The translations under genes and the position numbers were made by a program. Positions 47,247 through 59,500 of a DNA stretch of 64,000 nucleotides are shown here, one piece after another (the first letter of the stretch is position 1; each line of letters opens with the position of its first letter). The stretch spans positions 9,256,157-9,320,156 of the forward strand of contig JARUPZ010000023.1 in the NCBI GenBank assembly GCA_031213475.1, written 5' to 3'. The stretch comes from Nereocystis luetkeana (Eukaryota > Sar > Phaeophyceae > Laminariales > Laminariaceae). A model generated the notes under the pieces. That model saw only the letters and a program-made list of their open reading frames with translations, did not search any database and had not been told where the DNA came from.

Positions 47247-49100
47247 TAAGCGCTGAGGAAAGCAGAATGCGGTTCGGTGGCGAGCCGATCCAAGTATGCC
47301 TCGCTCCCCGGCGCTTGTGGTTCGCGAATACTTTTCTGCCTGTCGGGAAAATCGGGAAGGTAAAGCTGATTATCGCATGTATGTCTCGTACATACAGCAG
47401 TTATTACCTGGTACATCGTAGAGATTGGTCTGTACGGTGTCGGGCGGGCGACTCTTTTCAATCTTGATCCAGCGAATCAAGACAGCGTTCGCTATAGCTC
47501 TGCCCACCAGCAGCCACGCCATGCTGGCGCTGCCGCTGGGCTGACCGTTGCGTGCCCTGGTGCCCCCCCCGCACTCCGCCGGCGCCTGGCTTTTGGTATC
47601 CGTTTTGATCGCAGAGGGGTGCCGGTGTCCGTGTGCTCTGTCTTTTTTCGCGCGGCTTTGCTTTTCTTCCAACTGGGGAGTTCTCTTGTCGTCACTCGAG
47701 TCGAGAACGCCGGATCGAGGCATGTGAACACTGAAGGTGGTACAATAGGTACAAGGTAGCGGTCTCAATGCCCCGCCCGTCGATCGTCGCGAACCCATAT
47801 GGCGCGAAGTCGGGGATCTCCCTTTCTTTCGAAAATAAAGCGACCCGCCTGCCTCAGAGAGAGACCCTCCGTACAGCAAGCAGTGCTATCAATACCACTC
47901 GCACTGTAGTACAGAAGTACACAAACTAAAAAATGAACATCGCTCGCACTTGCTGCCTGCGGGAACCCGATTTTTCCGCCCACTGAAAAGAAAGGTATTC
48001 TACGTAGCGAAGGGATGAGGTCTGGCTGTGCTGATTGATGCCGCTGCTGCCATGCTCGCCACACAGCCTCTCCCCATCCCCTCGCCTGCTGGAATCGACC
48101 ACTCTGGCCCTCACCGCGTTTGGGACCGACCGTCGTTGCGCTATGATAAACTGGTATCTGGTACCTGGTACAGTATATGATACAGCAGTGGTAGTGGTAG
48201 CGTACGAAAGAAGTACAAGTACGTCACTTTGCCGTCCACAAAAAGGTCGGATATTTCGCACCAAGGCGTTTCACAAAAACGACCTACTCGTACAGCAACT
48301 CTGTTTCCAAGTACTCTAGGTCCGAAATATAAGAACGTTTGTGTATTTATATTCAAAACATACATTCCTTATATTTTGGGAGATAGTGGGATATATTAGT
48401 GATACTGACACTCGATTCCAGGCGACGACAACCTTGCGTGCATTAACTCACATGTTTCTACCCCCATCTCTTCTCCCCTACCTCTCCATCCCCACCTCCG
48501 TCGGTTGCAAACCAGGTACGAGAGCAGACCCCGTCATCCCGATGCGGCACCTCTTCAAGCGCGAACTATCCGCGTTGTCGCCGGGTAAGGCCGGATGCGT
48601 TGTACCCGAATGAAGGACGCCACCGATCCCGCCGGGAAAACAACGTGAGCCCTCTCAATATGTCTGCCGAACCTTGTACACAAGTAGAAACATCCGTGCG
48701 CCGCACGCTTGAGCTATATATACCAGGTATATATGTCTATATGTATACTGGCGCTATTCATCGCGACCTACCTTATTCTCGATTGGAAAAATACATGTAT
48801 ACACGAAACTGCGAAGTCAACGCTTCGACCGTCCTAGAGAGCGCGAATTGTGTGCAATGCTCACAGACTCACGGTCACCAGCCCGCGCGCATCTTGTTAT
48901 CCGTCTTGTTCCGTGCCCGCACACCATGATACAGGCGAGACGGGTCATGTGACGAAGACGAGGGCAGGTGGTGATCGGGAAGCTGTATCGTGGGACGGCC
49001 GAGGCGAAGACAGCTCAACCGCGCCGACGTTGTTGTTGTTGTTATATTGTTAGTTCCGGTCGTATCTGTTGTTGACGTCTACTTTGGGATTGCTTTTGAG

Positions 49101-51446
49101 TGTGACAAGGTTGTCGGTGAGAGTCGGAGTATAGAAGTGGAGTACCGGTGTTACTCGCGATGGGCGTTTGGATGTTTCCGCCGGTAGCGACGCCACGGAG
49201 TTCTTCCTGCCGTACAGAGCGTTTCTGTCGTTTGGACTTGCACATGAGAACGACCTCTGGTGGGAGGCAGGCCTCTTCAAACAGGCTGTAAGTGCGAACA
49301 CAAGTTTCTGACACTAGGTCGCTCGTTTTCGTGGCGACCAGTGGTGTGCGTTCGGTTCTCTGGCGCGGTGTATCCCGCGGGTGCTCTCCATGTCATAGAC
49401 AGCTACGTTGATGCGGCAGGAATCGAGGGTGGCTCCCCCCCCTCGGCTCTGATCCTTGGTCTGGGTAACTCAGCCTCTCGCGTTAACTCGCGAGGAAAAC
49501 AATAATGGCGTCGGGCAATCACGCGGTCCGTCGGGGTTAGTGCTATTGAACACAACACTAAAATTTGTAGCGTTCACGGAGGTTTCCGTTAATCGGCGAC
49601 GTTTCTTCGTGAATGCTGCATTGAAGGTACGCTATCTACTTTTGTAAGTCGGTTGTCGGTGATGTTTTTGTTGATGTTTCGCTCGGGGTTGCTGTGCATG
49701 TGACAAGGTTGTCAGTGGGAGTCGGGGTATAGAAGTGGAGTACCGGTGTTACTCGCGATGGGCGTTTGGATGTTTCCGCCGGTAGCGACGCCACGGAGTT
49801 CTTCCTGCCGTACAGAGCGTTTCTGTCGTTTGGACTTGCACATGAGAATGACCTCTGGTGGGAGGCAGGCCTCTTCAAACAGGCTGTAAGTGCGAACACA
49901 AGTTTCTGACACTAGGTCGCTCGTTTTCGTGGCGACCAGTGTTGTGCGTTCGGTTCTCTGGCGCGGTGTATCCCGCGGGTGCTCTCCATGTCATAGACAG
50001 CTACGTTGATGCGGCAGGAATCGGGGGTGGCTCTCCCCCCTCGGCTCTGATCCTTGGTCTGGGTAACTCAGCCTCTCGCGTTAACTCGCGAGGAAAACAA
50101 TAATGGCGTCGGGCAATCACGCGGTCCGTTGGGGTAAGTGCTATTGAACACAACACTAAAATTTGTAGCGTTCATGGAGGTTTCCGTTAATCGGCGACGT
50201 TTCTTCGTGAATGCTGCATTGAAGGTACGCTATCTACTTTTGTAAGTCGGTTGTCGGTGATGTCTTTGTTGATGTTTAGTTCGGGGTCGCTGTGCATGTG
50301 ACAAGGTTGTCAGTGGGAGTCGGGGTATAGAAGTGGAGTACCGGTGTTACTCGCGATAGGCGTTTGGATGTTTCCGCCGGTAGCGACGCCACGGGGTTCT
50401 TTCTGCCGTACAGAGCGTTTCTGTCGTTTGGACTTGCACATGAGAATGACCTCTGGTGGGAGGCAGGCCTCTTCAAACAGGCTGTAAGTGCGAACACAAG
50501 TTTCTAGGTCGCTCGTTTTCGTGGCGACCAGTGGTGTGCGTTCGGTTCTCTGGCGCGGTGTATCCCGCGGGTGCTCGCCATGTCATAGACAGCTACGTTG
50601 ATGCGGCAGGAATCGAGGGTGGCTCTCCCCCCTCGGCTCTGATCCTTGGTCTGGGTAACTCAGCCTCTCGCGTTAACTCGCGAGGAAAACAATAATGGCG
50701 TCGGGCAATCACGCGGTCCGTCGGGGTAAGTGTTATTGAACACAACACTAAAATTTGTAGCGTTCACGGAGGTTTCCGTTAATCGGCGACGTTTCTTCGT
50801 GAATGCTGCATTGAAGGTACACAATCCACTTTTGTAAGTCGGTTGTCGGTGATGTTTTTGTTGATGTTTAGTTCGGGGTTGCTGTGCATGTGACAAGGTC
50901 GTCAGTGGGAGTCGGGGTATAGAAGTGGAGTACCGGTGTTACTCGCGATGGGCGTTTGGATGTTTCCGCCGGTAGCGACGCCACGGAGTTCTTCCTGCCG
51001 TACAGAGCGTTTCTGTCGTTTGGAGTTGCACATGAGAATGACCTCTGGTGGGAGGCAGGCCTCTTCAAACAGGCTGTAAGTGCGAACACAAGTTTCTAGG
51101 TCGCTCGTTTTCGTGGCGACCAGTGTTGTGCGTTCGGTTCTCTGGCGCGGTGTATCCCGCGGGTGCTCTCCATGTCATAGACAGCTACGTTGATGCGGCA
51201 GGAATCGAGGGTGGCTCCCCCCCCTCGGCTCTGATCCTTGGTCTGGGTAACTCAGCCTCTCGCGTTAACTCGCGAGGAAAACAATAATGGCGTCGGGCAA
51301 TCACGCGGTCCGTCGGGGTAAGTGCTATTAAACACAACACTAAAATTTGTAGCGTTCACGGAGGTTTCCGTTAATCGGCGACGTTTCTTCGTGAATGCTG
51401 CATTGAAGGTACGCTATCTACTTTTGTAAGTCGGTTGTCGATGATG
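49101..51446 (+). repeat. Nested 592/598-bp satellite array in R4, four copies
   Basis: Copies start at 49101, 49699, 50297 and 50889. The TGACAC insertion is in copies 1 and 2. No copy has the TAG-free variant. Copies 1 and 3 have CAGTGGTGTGCG, a variant rare in R1-R3. Confidence 0.95.
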
Positions 51447-54400
51447 AAAACGTCACCGCTCGTTTAGCACGGCCAAATGGATGTCTCTTAGGTGGGTGGA
51501 CGAGATTCTCTAGGAGTGTTGTCTACATGCTGAGATTGTAAAAGTAGAAACGGAGTTTTGATGAGAGATACGGACGGAATTAGCTATTGATAATACCAAC
51601 GTGCAACAACAACATGGGAAGATTTGTGACGATTTGCAAGTATGTTGCAGGTTGTCTTTCACGACTTGCGTCTGATCGTCCGTCAAGGACATAGATCCAA
51701 GCGCCATTCTTCTCCGCTGGACACCGTGAAGTCGGGCCTGTTTCACGCGCCCGCGTTTCAGCATCCCCAGAGGGCTACGTATGCTGTGCCCTCGCCATGT
51801 TCCGCGTTTCCACGACGGCGCCTCTTACTAATAGCAGGCCACCGTGATGTGTGACCTGTCTTCTGTGGACTCCGTTTTCGCACAATGATCCATTTTGCTT
51901 TCCCGCTCGACCGGGACGACCTCTCTATCCTTTCCCTACCTGCCCTTCCGCCGTTGAAAACCTAATGGGCACGGCTCGACCATCCCCTTGACAAAATGAG
52001 TAGCAACCACTCAATCGGCCGAACTCACAGCTGACGTACTCGTGGTAATTTAATCAGATATTCTCGACGTCATTACCGCCGCCGACACTCTCGGACAGTC
52101 GGCCTTTGACCTTACCCACGTGTATTCCACGGACCGATACGTTGCGTCGTGTTGGCAGCCACCCCGTTCAAGGTTTTTTGGCAGTGGTTTTCGTCGATAT
52201 TTTGGTTCGCCAGTGATCAATGCTTCGTATTCCTGCACGGGGGAGTGTACACATGGTCACCAAAAAGGCTTGAGTTCTGTAAGGACCACTCCGAGCTGGA
52301 GCGCATTATGAGCTCGTCAGATCCGCTGTCGCACAATCTAATATACCTGGTGCCAACAGGTCGTAGCGAACGTGGTTTGGATTACGTGTTAGTAGGTGGG
52401 AGCGCGAACGGGAAACGCTGTAAGCTCTCGCTGCCACTTTAGCTAATTGCACACATAATCCGATAATGAAACAGCACCTGTTGAACAGTGACCCTTGGCG
52501 TTTGGCTGAAGCCAGCCTTTCGAACCTCGAGCCATGTTGCCCGTAGGGCGGGTAGGGTACCAACCATTTCTCAATTAATACATAGCTACACACCTCACCC
52601 AAAACCTCGATTCTGGAACAAAGTGTACCTCCCTCCTTCAAGTGTTGCGTTTCACGGCGGGGAGCTTGGTTCGACAACACCTACCGCCAGCCACCAGCTG
52701 GCCACACACAAACACAGATCACTCAACTCACGGTCACCAGTACTCGTGTGGACGGCGCAGACGCCGTGCATGAAAGCGTATCTCACGGGTAAGGTCGATC
52801 GATCAGCAGCGGCACCAGCATCACCACCGCCGCCACCGCCACCACCTCCACCAACCACCACCTCAATATCCCCCCACAGCAACCCGCAACACAGCGCAAG
52901 CACAACCATCAGAACAGCCATCAGCTGGCACCGCAACAGTGCTTGGGACAGGGGCGGGAAGGAATAAGAAGACGTCGCCTGCCTATGTGGCAGTACTTCT
53001 CGGAGTTGAGTCGCCGGTCATGAAGAAAAGCGTCAAGTGCGCGGTAGTCACAGAGTTACGTGCCTCGGGACGACTCCTTGCGCGCAACCAGCAGTGCAGG
53101 GAACTCTTCACGTACAACCGCGCCGACCCTGCGGCGAGAAATGAAAGCTCCGGGACAAGCAGTCAGCTGTGCCATCTGAACGAGTATTACACCCCCTAGT
53201 ACAAGGTGGCGATCAAGGCCAGCCGTCTATCGACATCCACCAGGAAGAAGCGTTCCCTCCCGTGCCGTCGTCGAGTTTTTCTTCTACCATCCCGACCCGT
53301 CGTGACAAAACTCACATTGCGCTTTACCGTCCCGTCTCGTCACCAAAACCTGTGCGTACCGTCCCGTCCCGCCGTGAATGTATAATCATAATGATTCACC
53401 GTCCCTTTCCACCGAGGGAAACAATAGTTACTATCCCGTCTCGTTCCGTCGTGAAATGGCCTATTGAGTTGAGTTTTACCGTCCCGTCCCGTCCCGTCGA
53501 TAAATTGTGCATCCGCTGTCCTGTCCCGTCCCGCCCCGCCAATGTTTCATGTCTCCATTTTACCGTCCCGTTTTCATTTTTCTTTCCTGTCCAACAAGTC
53601 AAAACTGTCCCGTCCCGTCCCGTCACGGTTCTCAGCCAATGTGACATGCCTGGCTATTATTGAACTCGGGAAAGGCGGATATAATGTTGGCCTTAGCCAG
53701 CGGAGTTCGGGGACGAGGAAGACTCAGTGTATGCAGATGGAGCAGCGATATGTGGGCAAGATCCAAACGGACAAAGACGGCGTATATCACTATTTTTTGT
53801 TGTATAAGATCTGCCGCTGCAATAGCCTCTAGGTAGAGCTAGAGGACACTACTGGCTCTATACGTCTGATAGTTTCTCTTTTCAGCTCGCCTGTCTAGAA
53901 AACTGAGCACGTCTCGCTGGGAAACTTGTGTAGATGTTTCAACAACAACAGTATATTCAGCGATCTCATTCAACCTCGGTATACACAAAGTCTTCGAAAG
54001 CACCGCCTGAAACATTCTAGTACACCTCGGGCAGATCATGATCTACGGTATAGATCATCCGCTATAGTTCCTCACCTGCCGTTGTGAGAGGTTGTGCAGG
54101 ATCTGCATATATAATACAGATCCAACCCATCAGGGAGTATGTGTTAGAATCATGCAGACTACGTGGGTCCCACCAGGAAACACGATGAGCGGTAGATCAT
54201 ACAAGACCATGAACAGATCCATCTGGGTTGAAATATCTAGATGAGGTGGGAATTGATAATCTGTCAGAGGTGTTAAAACATGCGATAGACAGACGTACCT
54301 ATGTTAAGTGTGAAGCAGTAGGCACTGACTGCTGCTAGCAGGTGTGCCTTTGACTCTGCTCTGGTCACTCATATAAGGAGCCTGACGATGTCAAAAGTTA

Positions 54401-55991
54401 TAGGCTCTTGTATTAGTTGCTGCTTGCCCAGTCAGATGTCTTCTGAACGAAGGAGCGACACATTCATCAGAAAGGCAGGCGATAACGCCTGCTAGATGGG
54501 ATGAGGGGACGCTTGATCTAAATCATAACTCCGCAACAGGAGAAAGGGGATACCATAGCACCAGCCCACCCTGAAGGGTCGCATATGCAGATTCATAGAA
54601 AATCAGGCAGGAACCCAATCCACCAGGAGAACTCGGAGAATGGGTCGAAGATGCGGCGCTTCACCACCCACTCCCACACCTCTAACTCGTAAGGCTGAAG
54701 ACAATTACACGTGTACACCGCGAGGCAGCGAAGAGTGATCCAGCCCACGACGCTGCCGTGAGGCGTGCTTATGCCAACATCAACGCCCACAAAATCGAAC
54801 GTGTCACACCTATGCTGTTTCACACAGCTCTCGACAAAACCAACGCAGCACACCAGTTAACACGTAGTGTCAAACTCCCGGTAGCAGACATACTACAATG
54901 TATGTAGTACAATGTGACGACAAATGCTGCGACGGTCTAGACTTCGAGCCTGGGGTTCTCGGTTGGGAACTCCCGCTTCGCAAATGCGTTCAGAGAGCCA
55001 TCACACCCGATAAAACCTCGTTCGTGTTGGTGCCGTTGTCCGCTGCTTGGGCGGAGAACGAGCGCTGGCGGGGGTCCTTGCCCAGTTTGAGTGATTTCGG
55101 CCCTACCGACGACACCAGTGTTAAGTGTAAGGCAGCATGGATCTAGGGACCGACTACTTCATGCAGATGTGCCTCTGGCTCTGCTTTGGTCACTTACCAA
55201 AAGTGTTTGACAATGTTAGAAGCTATAGGCTCTTGTACTAGTTGCTGCTTGCCTCGCCAGATGTATTCTAAACGAAGGGGCGAGGCATTCATCAGTAAGG
55301 CAGGCGATACATTTCGGTCTACTTGATTTTAATGTGTTTGATTTGTATGTTTCTATCCCATTCATTATAATCGCTCATTTTTATCTCTCTCTTTCCTAGT
55401 AGTCGTAACGCAGGTCCGGGGTCAGAGTAAATGTATGTAAATACTTTCAACGCGATTTATCGTACGAGTGAGGTTGTCTGTTTTCTTTGTGTGTGTATAT
55501 GTCGACCTTGAAGTTGTACCTACGTCTACTGGAAGGGGGAGACTAACGGCCACCATTTTCTTCCAAATTGCGGTGTGTTTTATTTTCCTTTTGATGTTGA
55601 ACTGCTGGGAAAACCTTTTGGGTTTGTGGCTGATACGCTGGTACTGCTGTAAACTGATACTCTGGGACAGACAGCACGGAACTCGTTTACAACCAAAGAA
55701 TACCACCGCCGCAAAGAGATGGGCACCTTGATCAACGTCAGGAAGCAATAAATTACGTATCATCAGGAAGTGAAATAGGACTCATAGACTGGCAACTCTA
55801 TCACACTAGTGTTTCCGTCACCGTCATTGCCACTACGGCAGCTTGGCTTATATACGCACACAGCCCGAGACAAAAGTAACACTTGTACGGGAAGAACGGT
55901 CCACGCCTTAATACAACAGCGGTAGTCGTGCCTAAAACAGCAGTAGCAAAGCCTGGATCGACAAAACAAAATAGGGGTACGATATACATAG

Positions 55992-56585
55992 GATATAATA
56001 TGTATATATGTACATGATTATGTTGTAGCTGCTGCGAGGGAGAAGCATCTACACAGGCGAGAGGAATCCTCCACCCAAGAAGGCTCTGCACGCCCCCGAT
56101 GCTCTCCCGTCGCCCCCCGCCCCCCGTCCTATCGTTGCCACTGCCGATATCAACACGGTATCCCCGCAAGCACCACCTCGACAACCACCAACACAACCAC
56201 GGACACAACCACCAACACCACCACCAACGCCACCACCACCATCACCAACACCACCAATACCGTTGACATCACCACCACTACCACTACTACGACCGCAACC
56301 ACCACTACCACCACTATCATCATCGACAGAAAGAGGTTTGCTATCGATAACGTTGCCGAGCCGGTCGACACCGGGGCATGGCAGGTGGTCATGATGATTG
56401 TGTCGGTCGCGACCCTCCTGCCGGTAGAACTCTTCGTCGTGCTCCTGCTGCTCTTTCCGGTCCTGTTCTTCTGTCGTCCCGTTCTGCGTTGGGCTTACAT
56501 CTCCGTAGAGCCCGGGCATCAACGACTTTATCTGGAGATGCTGAAAGAAATCCCACGGGTGCATAACTTTCGATTGTGGGTTTAG
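55992..56585 (+). CDS. Possible membrane glycoprotein segment, R4 copy
   Basis: Identical to the R1 frame, although R4 is otherwise diverged. The identity covers the equivalent of R1 11145-12085. Conservation by selection or a local gene-conversion tract would both explain this. Confidence 0.38.
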   Translation, partial: DIICIYVHDYVVAAAREKHLHRREESSTQEGSARPRCSPVAPRPPSYRCHCRYQHGIPASTTSTTTNTTTDTTTNTTTNATTTITNTTNTVDITTTTTTTTATTTTTTIIIDRKRFAIDNVAEPVDTGAWQVVMMIVSVATLLPVELFVVLLLLFPVLFFCRPVLRWAYISVEPGHQRLYLEMLKEIPRVHNFRLWV

Positions 56586-59500
56586 CTATCGTAGTGAGTT
56601 TGCAGAATCTGCGCGGATTGGCCGAGACCTGCAGTTATTTATTTACTTGACATCAAATACCTCTGAAAATGTGTGCTTGAGGCAGGGCGAGGGGGGGGTT
56701 CTGATTGACCACGCATGCATTTCGAGACGGAGCACCGCGGGGAGGGGGCGGGGGGGGGGACGGGCTCATCGCCATCGTTGGACACTAGCGGGAGAGAAGA
56801 TTGGTCGGCCACTAAAGTGCGTCGACAGCATAATACATCCAATTGTTAGTAATTGTTGAGCGCGCGCGGGGGGGGAGGGGGGGGGGAGTACTAGTCCCTA
56901 AACACCAAGGATGCACAAAAGTCATGCTGCCTGGTGGTCGAGGTATCGTGTACCACTCTGTCCCAAACCAAAAGGCAAACTATAAGGACAGTTATTAATT
57001 GATCAAAATGTTCCTTGTAATATCGAACAGATTGATACTTTGCAGGGAAGATCACTCGGAATCTCGTCATTCTACTGTTAGTAATAGCCTGCAAGACGAA
57101 ACATACACCCCTGGAATGTACCCTAAATATGTTGACGTTCGATCGAGTAGTGCGGCGGTGATGACTGCGTCGGCCAAAGAGTGGATATAACCCAGACGGT
57201 GACCACAACCGCGAGGAAGAGGGGGGAAATACAGATCAACCGTACGCCCCCCTCCCCGGGGGGGGGGGTGTCCTCGATATTATGCATGGCTGGAGTCGTA
57301 TGACCATGGACCCTCGCATCCCTGCAATGCTGGGGGGTGGGGGGGTACTCGATATCATGCATGGCCATAGTCGTATGACCATAGACCCTCGCATCCGTAC
57401 AATGCCGCGACGGAGAAAATCGGGTTTTCACCGACCAAGCAGACACTGCTTGCACAGGAGGCTTCATTGGGGAGGAGAGGGGGGTGTACGCATGTCGTGC
57501 ACATGGACGTAGTCGTATTACTATAGACTTTCGCATCCCTATAATGCCGGAACCGAGCACTTCGAAGTTTTTTACCCACCAGGCAGATCTAGAGGGGGGT
57601 GTACTCATGTCATGCACATGGCCGTAGTCGTATGAATATAGACCATTGGTTCCCTTCAACGTCGAGACGGAGCACGTCGGTTTTCACCAACCAGACAGAT
57701 ATTGCTTGCACCAAGCGCGAAGCGGAACGTGAGGTGCTGGCCGAGTCGCATGAAGGAGTGAAGTGCATCCTACTTACAACCGCTTGTGAATCGGAAATTA
57801 CAACGGATGACAGCTTCGACCGAATGGGGAGGGGGAGGAGGAAAGGGCGGGGGGAGGGAGGGGGGGGTGTACTCATTATCATGCATGGCCGTATCGTATG
57901 ATCATGGACCCTCGCATCCCTACAATGCTGGGACGGGGCACGTTAGCTTTTCACCGACCAGGCAGACATTGCTTGCACCAAGCGCGAAGCGCCGTGAGGT
58001 GTTGGGCGAGCCGCATGAAGGGCGAGCCGCGCCGTACTGAGAACAGCTTTTGAGGCGGATTATTTTGCACATGGATGATAGGGTTAATGAACTAACTTAT
58101 GGTCTGGTGTGGCCACTTCCTGAGACAGCGATGGGTTTACGGGGGGATGGAATCAATACCATGCATAGCCGTAGTCGTATGGCCATAGACCGGGGGGGAT
58201 GGGGGTCATTAGGGGGAGGGGAGGGCCAGTAGGGGGGTGTAGTCCTATGACTGGACGGGGGGTAGTTCTGGGTGGGGGGGGTCGGCTGAGGAGGAGTCGC
58301 CATCGATTGATGTGAGGATTGACCTAAAGCTCTCGCTGGCTCTCTCTGACGGGTTTGGTCTGGAAACGGAATAAAACGCCCTGTCGTGCCCGACGGCGCT
58401 TTACAATAATTTACGGTAGTTCCGGTACAAAATGTAGCTGGGTGTGTATGCTTACTTGCTTGTCCGCGTGGTAGAATGTTGCCGTCACCCGCTTGTCATA
58501 CACTGGTACCATATAGAGCTACCTACAACTCGCTTAGGTTTAGTCTCACGTGCTGCAGTTTGGCCATGTTGATGAGCTCGTACGCCTCCACCAGCAGCCG
58601 CTCCAAACTGCCGCACCGCGCCTTCGCCCTCTGTCCCTCTCGCCACTGACGCCTGCGGTTCCAGCAGAATCGTACGAAACGAGGTTTTTTGGTGTTAGCG
58701 CAGTTCGTTTCGTTCCTACGCAGGTGAAAACACGGCTTTTGGGGTGGGTTCATGCAGCATCCTGGACTGCCGACCCCGAACACATCTACAGCAATACATC
58801 GGCGCTCGCATGTAGAATACAGACTTTGAGAAATCCAGTCTAGAACAAAGCTCAACAAATCGAGAAAATACCCAGTCGATGTATGTGTTCGACGTCTATA
58901 TATGAGAAATAGTAAGGAATGTACCTATCCCCCCCCGCCCCCCATGCTCGCTCGGGAAAAATAAGGATCTTAGCCTAACATCTGATTTCAGGTTTCCTAT
59001 ACACGAGAAGGCCGAATACTGCATACCACTCTACGTGAACACGTACAAAACGATCTGGCTCGTGGAAGAAACATTCGCTTACAGCGGCAGCAGTCAAGGG
59101 GGAAACGCAGGGATTGATCGCCGTAAGCCATGTGGCATCCGGCAACACGTGGCAGCCGCTGCTAGAAATCTGGGGAAGAAATTGCAGAGCCACGACGAGG
59201 CTGGGAGGCAGAATCTCCGGCCGATTAGAGAGAGAACGGTATAGCCCCGCCGCAGCAAGACACGGAACAAGGGCAGAAAAGCACCACCCCAGCTCCAAAT
59301 ACGATCTTCAGCATCAACCTCAACAGAAACTCCAACATCAAGTTCACCATCACACTTAACATTAAGTTCAACATCAAGTTCAACAACATGTTCAACATCA
59401 GTTCTAGCAGCAGCTCCTGTTTCAAAACGCTATCGCGGCTGAGAACACGACGAATGCTGAAGATCCTGTTGAGAGACTGGCACCACAACCACTGGCTGCT

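Larger units (their letters stand above)
30707..47412 (+). repeat. Macrosatellite unit R3 (16.7 kb)
   Basis: Third copy. It has the full set of regions seen in R1 but five rather than six small-satellite units. Offset to R1 is +28490 for everything right of the small array. The unit head differs by CATCATAG instead of CATCGTAG. Confidence 0.95.
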
